Origin: Heterodera schachtii
Taxonomy: Eukaryota; Nematoda; Chromadorea; Rhabditida; Heteroderidae
Length of the DNA: 64,000 nt
Reading direction: 5' to 3'
Assembly (NCBI GenBank): GCA_023374025.1
Contig: SIJG01000126.1
Location: 85,804 to 149,803 of the forward strand
Shown here: positions 13,800 through 26,243 of the stretch, one piece after another
Layout of the letters: every line of letters begins with the position of its first letter
How positions within the stretch are numbered: the stretch's first letter is position 1
Program-made: the position numbers and the translations under genes
The notes under the pieces: generated by a model
Told to the model about the DNA's origin: nothing
Database searches by the model: none
What the model saw: the letters and a program-made list of their open reading frames with translations, nothing else

Positions 13800-15960
13800 A
13801 TGAGCTTTTATAAATATTTTAAATTTTAAAATAATCAGAAAAATTACCTTATAAAATTAAAAAATTCCAATAAGTTTAAAATAATAAAAGTACAAAATAT
13901 TCATATATCAATTTTACCAAAATATATAAAAAAATTTAATAAAAATATAAAATATATTAATGAAAATTAAAGAAGTGCCCAGAACGAAAAAAAAACAGAG
14001 TAATAATCAGTAGCCATGAAAAAGTCATCTCTAAGTAATTTATAAATAAATTTTCGTTTAAGGTAAAATAATAATATGTATATTGGAGTCGTGATTGAAA
14101 ATTAAATGCAAAGCAAAAATGAAAAACAAGCAAAATTAAATAAAAAAAAGTTTATTTGCCGCCATAAATGAAAATTAAGAAATTTCTAAAATTTTTGGAG
14201 TGAAATTAGAGAAATAAAAAATAAATGGATGAAAGACAGTAAGTATGTCAGTTCAATAAGAAATACATTATTTGTAGTGAGATGACGTGAGAATACAAAT
14301 AAAATTCACTGTAAAGATAAAAACTTAGATTTTTGACAAAAATATGAGAAGTAAAAAATTAATTGGTTTTAAAAAAAACAAAATATGCATTACTTTGACT
14401 TAAATTTATGATTTTCACTGTGATTAAAATATAGCATTCATTTCAACTTTAAATTTTCTATAAAGGGAAAAAAGGTACAAATTATCATAAAATTAAACAG
14501 ATTCCACAATAATCATATGCACTCAAGAAAGTTTTTAATTTTTCATAATTTATAAAAGTATCAATGAGCCAAATCTTTTTATCTTTTATTAATATAGATA
14601 ATATTTTTCAAAAACTAAATAAATGTTTTTAAAAGAAGATTTATCAAAATTCATACAAAAAATACATTGGCCATTTATAAAGATTAGGTTCGACAAAAAA
14701 TCATATTAATGGTCGAAAAACTTAATGTTTTTTGATAATTTAAAGCGTATGCTTTTGATAAAATGATAAGTAAAATATGAAGATAAAGTGTACAGAGATA
14801 ATTAAATGTAAACATTTTATACGTAAATTAAGATTGTGAAAATAATATAAAATACTGATTCTATATAAAACAAAAGCTTTGAAAAATCTAAAAACATTTA
14901 ATTGTTCACCGCTTGAAGCCTGGGAAATAACATTACAGCGTCGAACTTTCAAAGTAAAAAATAACAAATTTCTTACTGATTTATTAATAAAAATAACTCA
15001 TGATAAAAACGTTTAATAAAAATTCCAATCAGATTTTATATTAATTATATTTAAGAAATATAGGAAAAAATTTAAATACTAGAAGCAAATTTTATCACAA
15101 TATAGCTAATAAATACGATATCATAAACACGAATCCATATGTTTAAATTCTTAAGCGAATTGGATATTGGATTTTTCTATCACGACACATGAATTAACAT
15201 AAAATTATAACAAACATATGACTGACAGAGAAAAAAACAATGAATACAAAATATAATTTTATTGCCCTACTAAACTAACGCAGTCCGTATATAGCAGTAT
15301 AACAATTTAATTAAATAAAAACACGCCGGTTTTAAAAAACACTTATTAAATAGAATTTGTCAAATAAAAATGATATAAAATTTAAAACAAAAAGAAATTT
15401 GGATTAAATAAATGTTGATATTATTGTAAAAAAATTCTGTTTTACAAACTAAAAACTTTACTGATAAACAAATTATAGATATAAAAAATATTATTGTAAA
15501 TACCTAAAGATATTCAAAATAATAAAAAACAAAAAGTTTCAAAATACTTTTCCGATGTCTTGCAAATAAGCGCTGATTAGAAAAAAAAGACTTTTGTATT
15601 CAATAGTGAAACAATTTATAAATAAAATCAAATTGCTAAAAATTAAAAAATGAAAAACAAAAAACAAAAAATTCATCAATTACTTTTAAGGAGACAATTT
15701 ACGTTTTTTTTACATAAAAAGGACAATATGGAAATTCATTTAATCTTAACTTCAATTATATGGTAATGAAAATGAAATAAATTTTAATATAAAAAAAATC
15801 GAATTAAAATTATATTTTTATTTTAAATCAAAGATAAGAATTATGTTCTTTTAGCATGTAAAATATTGTCAGATTATGTAAAAAAAATTATTATTTACGT
15901 TACATATAATATAACGCCGAAAACATTTATTACAGTTTAAACCAATATATTATCATTTCA
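13800..15960. other. AT-rich, A-biased DNA without recognised genes
   Basis: No exon-like composition, RNA gene or complete repeat could be supported here. The GC-rich patch at about 15961-16020 marks its end. Confidence 0.5.
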
Positions 15961-16005
15961 CTGACCCGACTTGCTCTGGGGTCGGGCCAAATGAATTACA
16001 CGGTG
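15961..16005. repeat. GTCGGG-word cluster
   Basis: Contains gacccgactt and ggggtcgggcc, a small cluster of the gtcggg/cgaccc word. The same word recurs at 19071-19145, 23025-23090, 23449-23520, 23810-23862 and 60820-60870. These are probably ends of another MITE family. Confidence 0.4.
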
Positions 16006-16170
16006 CGGGGTTGGGGAGGCAGGCAGGAACGAGACCAAATCAAACGCCAAGAAAAATTAATAAAAAATATTTATTCAGGTGGAAAGCCTCAAACTTGGGT
16101 AATTAAACATGAAAATGAAATATTTATTGATTCGAAAAGTAAAGATTTTTTAGCTTTAATAAAAAATTAG
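16006..16170 (+). pseudogene. Coding-like fragment with YSGGKPQTW
   Basis: An open frame runs to a TAG at 16168. It contains YSGGKPQTWVIKHENE followed by FIDSKSKDFLALIKN. Its mixed amino-acid content differs from the F/L/I-rich frames around it. A related YLYKGGKP stretch occurs at 29355-29380. I do not recognise the family. No start codon or splice acceptor was established, and the surrounding DNA is an AT desert, so this is best read as a relic of a mobile element or dead gene. Confidence 0.3.
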
Positions 16171-17232
16171 AGCCGAATTTATTTATATATTCAAATTTTA
16201 AGTTTTTAATTAAAGAAGCTCGAAAACCCAAAACTACACAATAACAAAAATAAAATCTAATCAAATATTTGTTATAATAACTTTGATTTGTTCAAAAGCA
16301 AAGCTGCAAAATAATTATATTTTTTTGTTAAAAAAACTATTAAATTTATTATCATTAATTTAATTTATTTTGGCCTCATGGATTTTCTGGTGATCCACTT
16401 TTCTCGAAAAGGTTCTCCAATTTACACTGCATCACATTTACAGCGATGGGCATGCATTAATTTTGCTGGGAAATAATTCTATTAATTACAAGTAAAACCA
16501 AAAAAAAAAATATTTGATAATGAGAATGAAAAGCTTTCAATTAATTTTAAATATGTTTAATGTATAAAGAAAAAGTTCAATTAAAAAAAATTATTAACAT
16601 AAAAGGGAACAAGATTAAATTCGGTTAAGTAAACGAATAACAATAAAAAAATAAATTATAATGCTCTCGCTTTACATGATATTAGATAAAGTTATATATA
16701 TATTATTCCAATTTGTCGAATTTAAACACTGAAGATCTTTGTTTTCCAAAATTTGAAATATATTTAAATCGATTTAGTGATAAATTTAAATTTCCAAATA
16801 AAAATCTATTTTATAAGATTTTCCTGAAAACAAGGGGAAACTTGTGGTGGTGTAAAGCATTGCTTATTAAATTTTTTCGAAATTCTGATAAAATTTTTAT
16901 TCAAATAATATGAACAATTAGTAATTTATTGAATTTTTAAATTTAAGAATTCAGGTTACTTAAAAAAAAAATAAAATATACATATGCTGCAGGGCTGTTG
17001 CAAGTTTCGCTTTTCGCCTTTCGCTATTTCGCTTTATCGCTTTTTTGGGGCCTTTCGCTTTCGCCTTTTCGCTTTCGCTTTTTTGCTGAAAAGCGAAAGA
17101 AAAGTACACCCCTAAAGATTGGGTTTTTAAAATAATCAAATGCATTTTCGTGGGAAAAAATCAAAAAATTAACACAAAATTTTTACCAAATTTTTATGAA
17201 ATAAAGTAAAATTTGCTTTTCTTTATTTATCT

Positions 17233-17305
17233 GTAGTCTGGTGTAGTGGTTAATGCAGCAACCTTGACATTATTTTCAGTCAAGAGTTCGATGCCGTTTG
17301 ACGGT
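17233..17305 (+). repeat. tRNA-like sequence inside hAT MITE
   Basis: A-box-like tggtgtagtggttaat is followed 40 nt on by B-box-like gagttcgatgcc. Between them cttgac and gtcaag can pair as a 6-bp anticodon-type stem. A run of eight or more T follows, as in Pol III terminators. The acceptor ends do not pair well, so this is not a working tRNA gene. It is more likely a tRNA-derived (SINE-like) insert or a captured Pol III promoter. Confidence 0.55.
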
Positions 17306-17341
17306 TTTTTTTTAATTTAATTTTTTTTAAATTTTAATTCG

Positions 17342-17492
17342 CCTGGCGCTACCTATCGGCATCGCCGGGCCCAAAAATAGTAATTATTTAAACAAAAAAT
17401 TCTCTCAAAATTGCAAAAATCTATCATTTTTTGGACAAATCTGTTAACAGATCCATCCAAATTTTCAAAATTTTTCCCGGCGGCGCCGCCCC
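17342..17492 (-). repeat. GC hairpin cassette (H1), degenerate pair
   Basis: A hairpin at 17342-17369 has loop tatc and arms related to CCCGGCGATGCC. About 110 bp later comes a degenerate second GC palindrome (17476-17492). In between is the word ctgttaacaga. After it come ttgtttccgaaaatg and gaaaagcgtaccgc, matching the flank of the pair at 50219-50378 in the same orientation. Confidence 0.65.
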
Positions 17493-17899
17493 CACCCCTT
17501 GTTTCCGAAAATGTTTTTGAAAAGCGTACCGCTAAAATTGTAAATTTTTTGAGTCTCGATTTTTAAAAAATGAAATATGCGTTTTATAAATTTATGTACA
17601 AAAATCTACGATAAAAAGAAATAAAATAAAAGCAAATAAACAGAAACTTAAGCACAATAAAAGGTGAATTTTTAGTCTTTTAAATTCATCTAATTGTTGG
17701 AAAAAATTTCGCTTTTTCGCCTTTTCGCTTTTTCGCTTTTTTTAGGCATTTTGCTTTCGCGTTTTCGCTTTCGCTTTTTATTTTGGTTTCGCTTTTTTCG
17801 CTTTTCGCCTTTCGCTTTTTATTTTTCCCTTTGGAACAGCCCTGATATGCTGGTCATATTATTAATTTCTTCTCCAATGAAAATCTTAATAATACTTTA

Positions 17900-19070
17900 A
17901 CAACCCAGTAAAGAGCTTAAATAAAAATAAATATATTTTCATCGGCAATTTTAAGTAACAATACAAGTGGCCTTTACTTGATTTACATATAAAAATGCTT
18001 TGAAGAAGACGGTAAATCAAAAAGAAGAAAGTCAATTAAATAATGATAATTATTCATAATTATAATTTTTAAAGATAACTATGAACTCTTAACTGAAAAT
18101 ATTAAGCAAATAAAAATGTTAAATGAAATATAAAAAATAAACGGGCAATATGTATTTTTATCATTCATATTACCTATTCAACAAACAAAAATAAAAATAA
18201 CTGTAATTGATAATAATCAATTAAGAACATTAAAAAAATTATTATTTTATTGATTCTTAATAGAAAATTATATTTTTGACAAGGTAAGTCAATTTATATT
18301 TTTATCGCGACACATTATTCAAAAGGCTTATTAAAAAAGAAAAAACCAAAAAAGAAATTATTTAAATAAGAAAGGTTCAAAAATTAGCATATAAAAATGA
18401 ATTCATGATTTAGAAAAATCTAATAAAATAATTATTTTAATGAAGAACCATCGGAATTTGCTTAAATGTTGCTCGGTGAAAGTTGTGCGATAAGAATTTG
18501 TTAAACAGATGAAACTAAATTTTTAAATAATTACTTTTAGACAACAAAATCATAATCAATCAAACTTACAAATATACATACGAAACGATGAAAAAACAAG
18601 ACAAAGTATTAAAAGTTAATTTAGGCCTAGAAGAATTTGGCGGACCAGCAGTACTTAAATGTGGACTATGCGAGATGATGCAGTTGTTGGGAGGAGGATT
18701 TTCATAAATTCGATACATTGTACAATCGTTTTTTTCAACAATCTTCACATGCATGCATTCATTTAATCTAAATTAAATTCTGGTTTAACAAAATAAAAAA
18801 TAATAAAAAATTACGAATTTAAAAGAACTGGAAGATCATAAAAAGAAGACGAATACGTTCATTTAATATATGTAAAAAAGATTATAACCAGATAAATAAG
18901 GCATTCAAAAACTTAATTATAGAAAATTAAATAAAGAAATATAAAATAAATTAAACATATCAATGAAAATTAGTACTTTTAAAATTATTTCATCATTAAA
19001 TAAATAGCAAAAACCTAAAAATCTAATCGCAAAAAATAATTTAACGCATAAGTTTATCAGTCCCAAAATG
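17900..19070. other. AT-rich DNA without recognised genes
   Basis: A-biased sequence. A 62-codon minus-strand open frame near 18.6 kb has no supporting splice or homology signal, and nothing else was recognised. Confidence 0.5.
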
Positions 19071-19145
19071 ACGGGTCACTAAAAGTCGGGGTCGGGTCCC
19101 CAAATGTCGGGTCCCCAAGTTGCAAATGCCTAAAAGTCGCACCAC
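19071..19145. repeat. GTCGGGTCCCC-word cluster
   Basis: Four near-copies of gtcgggt(ccc)c and aaaagtcg words lie in 75 bp of otherwise AT-rich DNA. Related clusters at 23.0-23.9 kb suggest a dispersed element whose ends consist of this word. No inverted terminus pair could be paired here. Confidence 0.5.
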
Positions 19146-21240
19146 GGTACTTATAATCAATTTAATAATTATTTATTTTTTATTAATTAATTCAGTTTTT
19201 TTATGAAAAGAACGAATATTATTTATTGTAAATATCTTGTTATTCATTTTAATTACTTTATTAAAAAAAAAATTTTCCGTAAATATATTTTAATTATAAT
19301 TCTCAATTAAAAAAATTCGTGTTTGATATTTTAAATTATAGTGGAGTTTAATTAGAGCTTTATTATGCTTTCCACAGAGAGAAAGAGAATAAGTTTTTTG
19401 TTAATAAACAATTTTTATTAGATTTAATTTAGAATAACAAAAATTTAATTTTTTGAATTAAGTTATTTCTGAATCATGTATTTTTTCGTTTCAAATAAAA
19501 TAAATCAACCATAAAATAAGAGAAAAAAATAAAATAAGTAAAATAATAATTATATGTTGAATATAATTATTTTTTAAACTCTCACAACAGCCGCTTTAAA
19601 AACTGCCCACGACTTGAATCCTTACTTAGGCAATATTTAAGTTGTAATGCAATTAAATCAAATAAATCAAAAATAAATTCAAAATAAAATATTAACAAAT
19701 AGTTACAAAAAATATATATAATATAATAATAATAATACCAGATTCAGTCTTTAATCTCTGAATTTTATAAATAATGAAAACTTAGAAACAAATTAAAGCA
19801 ATGTAAATTTGTTTTTTATTTCAATCATCCCATTATACTCAAAAAAATTTAAAAAATAAATTAAAATTAAATGATTCCTAATATTGGTAATTATATAATG
19901 GCTTCAAAATATTAAGTTAAAAATTTAAAAATATTCATCATTTGCATTTCCTTATGTGCTGCCGAAATCGCTCTGACATTGGCGTACATTTGTCTGTCAT
20001 ACAGATAAGCAAATTTTAAGAAGTTTTATCGAGAATTAAGCTCTTAAATTTTAAAAGAAAATTATAATGAAAACAACATAATTTTATAAATGGTAAAGAA
20101 ATAATTTTTAATTTTTTTTTTGTATAAAAATTTAAGCAAAAAATAATAAATTTTGGTTTGGAATAAATAAAAGTCCAAAAGAGGAGGGGACAGAGGTCGC
20201 TTTTGTCCAGGAAACATTACGAATTGTCAAATCTCAAACGTTAAATTAACCTAATTTTTTTTTAAATATAAAGAATTAATATCTACTTAAACAAGTGCGT
20301 ATTTTAAAATTCCTATAATATGAGAATATTTAAATTTATATAAAAATAAAATTAATAATGAAAATAAAAACGAAATAAGTATTTAATTTATTCTAATAAT
20401 TCATTTTTAGATATGCGAGGCAAAACTGAAAGTTCATTAAACACTTATTCTTTTTAAATGTTTCAAATTAAAATGCAAAAAGATTAATGAAAAACAGAAT
20501 TCACTTAGATCGGAATAAATGTGAAGAATGCTTTACATATTGATAATACGGCTTAAAAATAAATAAACAATTAATTAAGTTGATATTATTTATTATAATA
20601 TTTATATTAACTGTTTTGAGTAAAGTACAAAAAGCCCAAATTCTTAAATCAAAAATGAAAATTTAATTACAGCATTAAACAATTGTCAAGACTACCACGT
20701 CCATTCACTATCTCACTATAGAGAAGGGCTATGTAATGTGTAGAATTCAATAACATTTATATATAATTAGTAGTAAGTTTTAAAATAAATTAAAATAAAC
20801 CCGAACACAAGATTGAAAAAACATCCTAAAATATTAACACAATAAATAAATAAAACGATGTCTTTGCAATGGAACATCAATAAATATACAGCACGAGATA
20901 AGAAAAGGATTATAATGTTTTAGTAAATTATTTCAGACTATAAAATAAATGAAAAATCTTTGAATTATTAAGAAAAATTAAATAAAATTTTATATTTATA
21001 TACAATATTATAAACGTTAAAGATTAAAACTTGTTGAAAAAATCAAAATATTGATAGCTTTAGAGAAAAATAATGAAAATTACTATGATTTTAAGGCTAT
21101 ATAAAATAATTATAAAATTTTTTAAAATAGCAATGAATTTGATTTAATCATACCGACCGATGCAATAAATTAAATAATGAATATAGACGATTTTGGAATT
21201 AAATATGAATAAAATTAAATTTTAAATAATATTTAAAAAA
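19146..21240. other. AT-rich DNA without recognised genes
   Basis: A-biased, low complexity. No exon, RNA or repeat structure was identified apart from generic homopolymer runs. Confidence 0.5.
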
Positions 21241-21412
21241 AATAAATTATAAAATAATTTTATTTGATTACATTTTTAAATAAATTATAAAATAATTTTA
21301 TTTGATTACATTTTTAAATAAATTAATTATAAATATTAATTTGATTACATTTTTAAATAAATTAATTATAAATATTAATTTGATTACTTTTTTAAATAAA
21401 TTAATTATAAAC
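21240..21412 (+). repeat. Tandem repeat of about 37-41 bp
   Basis: The unit ttgattacatttttaaataaatta plus a variable AT tail is repeated roughly five times. Open frames through it are repeat translations only. Confidence 0.8.
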
Positions 21413-21689
21413 TTTTTGCGGTTTTCGCGCAACGACGCGGCACCTTCAAATGTTCTTCTTCGACAGAAAACATCTAAATACTTTGTTCTCTACTTTAGTA
21501 TTTTTAAACACGCTTCCAAAATTTAAATAGCATTTTTATTCAACAAAATCAAGCATTAGCAACATATTTCTCGCCGCCAACTATTTTTCTGGAAAATTCC
21601 GGCTTAGAAATGAGAAATTCATACATTTCCGAAAATCAATTTTAAGATTAACAATTTTTCGGTGCATTTTTCCGAGAAATTTTTTGGGT

Positions 21690-21860
21690 ATGGATGAGGG
21701 AAGGGCGTCCGGAAAATTTTTTGAAAATTTAATGCAATTTGTTAACAAATTCTGTCCAAAAAAAAGATCAAAATTGTCAATCTTGGGCTAATTTTTAAGA
21801 AAAATAGGGGTTTTGGGGTGCAGACGGTGCCAATAGGCGCCGCTGGGGGAAAATTTTAAG
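21690..21860 (+). repeat. GC hairpin cassette (H2)
   Basis: The hairpin at 21821-21847 has arms cagacggtgcc and ggcgccgctggg with loop aata. The upstream partner hairpin has decayed to gcgtccggaaaa. The linker carries tttgttaacaaattctgtcc, the same linker word as the pairs at 35.4 and 50.3 kb. The DNA upstream (21590-21690) is full of ggaaaattccg words, so the host element may be yet another MITE family. Confidence 0.6.
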
Positions 21861-21929
21861 AATTTTTAACGAATTTTGCTAGGAATTAGCCAAATTTTTC
21901 ATAAATTTCTTCTTTCAAATGAAAAAGAC

Positions 21930-22155
21930 ACTACCCCAAATCAGAACTCTCCCTCCCACACACTCTCTCTGTTTCCTCGTCCATAAATACCCCGGTCTTT
22001 TTGACCACCCGTTCATTCCTTCATTTATTTGTTTGCTTGTGTTCATTCTCCCTCAATCGATACTGCCCCCATTTCTCTTCTTTTATTTAAATGTGTCTTC
22101 ACCAAAATTGGAATAAATAAATATTTATTCTTTGGTCAAGTGAGAAGGCACAACA
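21930..22155 (+). repeat. Solo LTR fragment (Gypsy-like)
   Basis: The 3' portion closely parallels the LTR at 32058-32373. Both have CT-rich ccctc/ctctc tracts, a cataaata TATA-like word, a tatttattct polyadenylation-type region and the terminal ttggtcaag...cacaaca. The 5' boundary (expected tgttg) could not be placed, so the copy is probably truncated. No internal retrotransposon sequence flanks it. Confidence 0.6.
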
Positions 22156-22674
22156 AATTTGAATATTTAGCTGAATCTTGTTAAGATTTTGAATATTAAT
22201 TCGATTTAAAACATAATTTTTCTTTCAAATATTGCTATAAAAATCGGAATTTTTCTTTGAGTCCCAAAAATAAGTACAAAATAAGTACCTTGAGCTCAAA
22301 TAAGTACAATACTTTTTTCTTTTTGGGTTATTTAATTGTTTTTTAAACATTTTATTTATTTTTATTACTTTCAAAATGACATTTTGTAAAAATTGTTTTT
22401 ATATTTATAATAATTATTCATTGTTTTTTATTTTGGTTTGCATTAATTTAGTCGTAGTATTATTTTTATCATCAATGAACCGTGTTATATGTACATATTA
22501 AGTGAAACCCACTCTCTTAAGCGTTATCTTTTTAAATTTAAATTGTCATGTGCATTTTTTTATTATCAAATGATTAAATTAATTTTTTATGTAATTAATT
22601 TTTTATTTACTAATAACAAAATAAAATTTTTAATTTTTTTTATAAAAATATTTTAATTTTATTTTTTAAAAGAG

Positions 22675-22938
22675 ATGAAATTTTACATTTTTCTGATTTG
22701 CAGCACTCTATTTAATTATGTTAGCCAAAATGAATGTGTAACTAATTTTTGTTTTGTCCGATTCTACTCTTTTTCCAATTGCCTTTTGATTTTTTGCTCC
22801 GCCCCACGGCTTTTTGTTGAGCGATCACTCCGATCCCATTTTAATGCATTCTCCAATAAATTGAATTTTTACTATAACAATTCATTTTTTGGATTAAAAT
22901 ACTGGGATAATAAAACATTCGATTTACATCCATTTTGA
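22675..22938 (+). CDS. Possible small secreted protein, unrecognised
   Basis: An 87-codon frame starts MKFYIFLICSTLFNYVSQNE. This would be a typical short signal peptide (charged K, hydrophobic core) with cleavage possible after the serine. The mature part has Cys at about residues 21, 26, 37, 41 and basic residues. The DNA around it is AT-rich, no acceptor-like site is obvious immediately upstream, and hydrophobic frames arise by chance in T-biased DNA. I do not recognise a family and consider this more likely spurious than real. Confidence 0.2.
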   Translation: MKFYIFLICSTLFNYVSQNECVTNFCFVRFYSFSNCLLIFCSAPRLFVERSLRSHFNAFSNKLNFYYNNSFFGLKYWDNKTFDLHPF

Positions 22939-23024
22939 AATTTCAAATTCATGTCCCAATTAATTAAATAGTCTCTCGATTAAGCCCCTTTTTTCATAGG
23001 TGTTTATAATTATGTTTTTCAAAG

Positions 23025-23862
23025 GGTCGCAAATGTCGGAAAATGGCCCTTAAGAAATATGCTGCAAATGTCGGGGCCACAATATTGTCGTGAAAAGAAT
23101 TTGTGAAAATGAAAAAACTGCAAAAAAATTAATTTTTTCCGACGCCATTATTTCTCTTTAGTTTGCTGATTACAGAGACCAAATCAATCTGAATTTGTCT
23201 GTTTAATTCAAAATATTTTTAGCTTTTTTATATTCATATCTTCACTCTCACTCCAGATGCGAGTGAATATAACGATATTCTGACTTATGTAAGAGAAGAA
23301 AATATTAAACGGCGACAGAATTCAACAATGACAATGACAACCACAATCCCAATTAAATTATCGCCATTAAGTTTCACAGAAGTTGCTATATGCTGCGCTA
23401 TGTTGTTATTGTTGTTCTTCATTCTTTATCAAAGTGGGTTACTCCCCGACCCCGACTTTTTGCCCCGACCCCCAGACACTAATTCGGGGAAATGGGGACT
23501 TTGAGCGTTGTAAAAATTTAAAACGATAATTCAACAACGAAGGTGGGAACGGTTGAAAATTTTTGAAATTTTGAACAAGCTAAAACTCAAATTTTTGAGA
23601 TTAAAATTTTTAAGCATCGGAATTTGATTTCCGGTTTCTGAAAATTGTTGGGCCTGTAATGCAATATTATTAAAAGCCAAATTGGACGCACTTACTGGCG
23701 CCAACGAATGAATTTGATTTGAATCAAATGATTAAAGAGAAAAAAGGAAGATTTACGAGCATTTAAAGTGAAAAAATTGGTTTTTCGTTAAAAAATTGTT
23801 GCTCTGTACCCGATCTGGGTCCCGACCCCCGACAATTTAGCTCCCCCCGACTTGCGTTTTTT
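23025..23862. repeat. Clusters of GTCGGGG / CCCCGAC words
   Basis: The word caaatgtcgg(gg) occurs twice at 23025-23090. At 23449-23520 there is ccccgaccccgactttttg with several cgaccc words. At 23810-23862 there is gggtcccgacccccgac. The 23449 and 23862 blocks could be the two ends of one ~415 bp MITE, but their termini do not form a clean inverted pair. Confidence 0.4.
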
Positions 23863-24166
23863 AACTTCTTTTTCAATTAAAGTAATGCGTCGAGCTTGGC
23901 ACAATGTAAGTTACAAAAGTGGAAATATTTTAAGATTAAATTTTGTTATTAATTCCTTCAATATTTATAATATTTAAAAGACATTAGAAATGAAAAGAAC
24001 GATGAGACGGATGCGGAGATGGACGAATCAGTGCTGTGATAAAAAAACAAATCACAAAAATAGAATTACATGTAAAAAATAAAAATATGTCAATTGTTGT
24101 TGATTTGTAATTCCGCTTTTGATTTGGTAAAGAATGAAGTAGTTAGCAGTTTTACACATTTATTAT

Positions 24167-24520
24167 TAGGGCTGGGATTTTTAGGCACAAAAAATCGCGA
24201 AATAGGCACGTAAAACAGGCAGAAAAAATCGAAAAATAGGCATTAAACAGGCACAAAAATCCTCAAATAGGCACTAAAATATGCAAATAAAATTTTTTAT
24301 TGACGCTTTTTAACGTAAAAATTAATAAAAACATTTGTTTTTGGTTATATTTCAATTGTTTTGAAGTTTTTTGAATAAGGACAATTTTTAAACCAAAAAT
24401 TTTTATCAAGAAAAATAATTAAATTCTGGGGATCAAATAATTTTTGTGAAAAAATAATTTCCGATTTTGGGTCTCTGAAATTTAGCCGAATGTTCGAAAA
24501 TTTATAACTCACTTCAAAAT
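24167..24520 (-). mobile_element. MITE with gcctattt family, reverse copy
   Basis: The terminus attagggctgggattttt is followed by ataggcac words. The core is the reverse complement of 9880-10030. One end is therefore preserved here and the subterminal blocks at the 9.7 kb copy. The distal end is missing. Confidence 0.6.
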
Positions 24521-25020
24521 GGATCAATTATAGTTAAAAAAGCTATAAAAATATTGGTTCCTCGGGTGGTGTATTTTCCATTTTTATTATATTTTTGTTG
24601 AGAAATTTCTCAAAATCAAAATAGTGCCAAAAATAGCGGCGAATGAATTTTCTTCGCGAAAATTCAAATTTTGCCTTAAAACTAAAAAAAGTCATAAAAG
24701 CACTTACATTGATAAAGGGACCAAAGACAAAAAATGATCGATAGCTTGGTGGTCATTGCCTATCGCAAGGCCCTCCTCTGACCCGCCCCCTTTGCACAGG
24801 TATGACTCGAGAAGCAAGAAAAATCTAGGGCAGTCCTATGTATCAGTCAGTACCTTGGAATTGTCGGAGTGCCGATTTTTTCCGAAATTTTTTTCAGCCG
24901 TCGGATTACTCGGATTTCCAGTTTCCAAAATTGTTACATTTAATTATATTTTTATGATGCCCTCTCCCTCCCTATTATTATGCTTTATCCATTTAGCAAT
25001 GTTTTACGTTTGTGTACACT

Positions 25021-25141
25021 AGCGGGCGCTAGAGCTCGCTGAATTTCCTCCAGCGGGCGCTAGCACTCGCTGACAATTTCCTCCAGCGGACGCTAGCACT
25101 CGCTGACAATTTCCTCCAGCGGCCGCTAGCACTCGCTGACT
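25021..25141. repeat. 33-bp tandem repeat with palindromic core
   Basis: Four copies of a unit near 33 bp contain agcgg(g/a/c)cgctagcactcgct followed by gacaatttcctcc. The GC core is a near palindrome around gctagc, and mismatches between the arms are mostly transitions that still allow G-U pairing in RNA. It lies alone in AT-rich DNA. Confidence 0.85.
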
Positions 25142-25634
25142 ACTTCTCTATTTCAATTAAATTTTTATTTTAAATTTTGAAGTATGATCAACGCACTAGT
25201 CTTCAAGCTTTACTTCATAATTAATTAACTTACTTATTCAACAGATCTTTTGTTAATAGTAATAATTTCTCCAATATCGCTTGCCACTGAAGTAAGGAAA
25301 CGTTGTCCCTTTCATCGAATTTTAATTTAATTATTTTGCATTTTAGATTAGAAATGACTTTGGTTTTTATTGCAAAATTTAAAAACTAGTTAAAATTTAA
25401 TTTATATATCATTTAGCTTTAAACTTGGTAAATTTTTTAACTTTATTTAGTAAGAAAAAATAATTTTGAAATTTTGTAATACATTTATTTGTAACAAAAT
25501 ATTATTTGTATAGAATTGCTTTATTAAAATATATGCATATTTAGTTTAATTAATCCATTTTGGTATATATTCATTTTATTAGTTGTTTATCACTCATTCC
25601 GATTTAAAAGCATGTTAATTCATATCATTACTCT

Positions 25635-25990
25635 GAACCGAAAATAGTCTCAGTGTCAAAAAATATTTAAATTTAATATACAATTCAATTCGGTATCAAA
25701 AACAATAAATTTATTTAGACGATTATTTATAAAAAAGAAAATATAAAAGCATTCCATCTCCGACCAAAAAAAAATACATCGAAAGGAAAATTTTCATTTC
25801 AAATCAATCATAAAATTAAGCTTACTAGAGGGTTTTAAAATTTACTATTTTCTTCAGAAATTTCACCAATGTTTGCGTAAATTAAGATTTTCATTCATTT
25901 CTCCGCAAATTTCATGCATTTTTTCCCATGCAGAATCTTTAAAGAAAAACATTTAAATATTTTTATTGACACTGAGACTATTTTCGGTTC
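25635..25990. mobile_element. 356-bp TIR element
   Basis: The left end gaaccgaaaatagtctcagt is mirrored at the right end by actgagactattttcggttc, and the inverted match extends about 35 bp into aaatatttaaa. It has no coding capacity, and no clear target duplication was found. It abuts the foldback element starting at 25996, suggesting nested or adjacent insertion. Confidence 0.8.
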
Positions 25991-26175
25991 GACTTACAAA
26001 GGAAGGTCCTAGGGTGTCCGTGGTTTTCTGAATGAAATTTGGTGGGTGAATAGAGCACCCATGGGTTCTTAAGAAAAGTGTTTTTATTTTCTGCTAAATG
26101 AGTCTGAGTGCCGAGTTATGACGTGCCAAACTTTTTTAATGAATAAATAAATTAAATATTATTTCCACACCTTCC

Positions 26176-26243
26176 GAGTGTCCAGTGGTGTAGCAGTAGT
26201 GCGCCACGCATTGGTTTTTAAGCCCCAGGTTCGATTCCACTAC
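26176..26243 (+). repeat. tRNA-like sequence, left arm of foldback
   Basis: A-box-like agtggtgtagcagtagtg and a perfect B-box-type ggttcgattcc are separated by about 32 nt. This is tRNA spacing, but acceptor pairing is poor. It is probably a tRNA-derived Pol III promoter carried by the element, not a functional tRNA. Confidence 0.6.

Larger units (their letters stand above)
16982..17852. mobile_element. hAT MITE, cgcttttcg family, with 8-bp TSD
   Basis: The element at 16990-17844 (855 bp) begins cagggctgtt and ends aacagccctg. It is flanked on both sides by the identical octamer atatgctg (16982-16989 and 17845-17852). An 8-bp target duplication with CAGGG-type inverted termini is the hallmark of hAT transposons. 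Both ends are built of cgctttttcgc words. Inside lie a tRNA-like sequence (17233-17305) and the GC-rich hairpin cassette (17342-17492). There is no transposase, so it is non-autonomous. Confidence 0.92.

Noticed and set aside
13561..13829. Three overlapping plus-strand frames of 70-78 codons
   Set aside because: They are translations of the gtgcatattt subterminal word array in all three frames, not genes.
24756..25022. 88-codon plus-strand frame starting MPIARPSSDPPPLHRYDS
   Set aside because: No upstream acceptor and no family. The frame simply runs through mixed intergenic DNA into the 33-bp repeat.
26176..26243. Functional tRNA gene
   Set aside because: A and B boxes are present, but the acceptor ends do not pair and the anticodon arm is malformed. 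It is repeated within a transposon arm.
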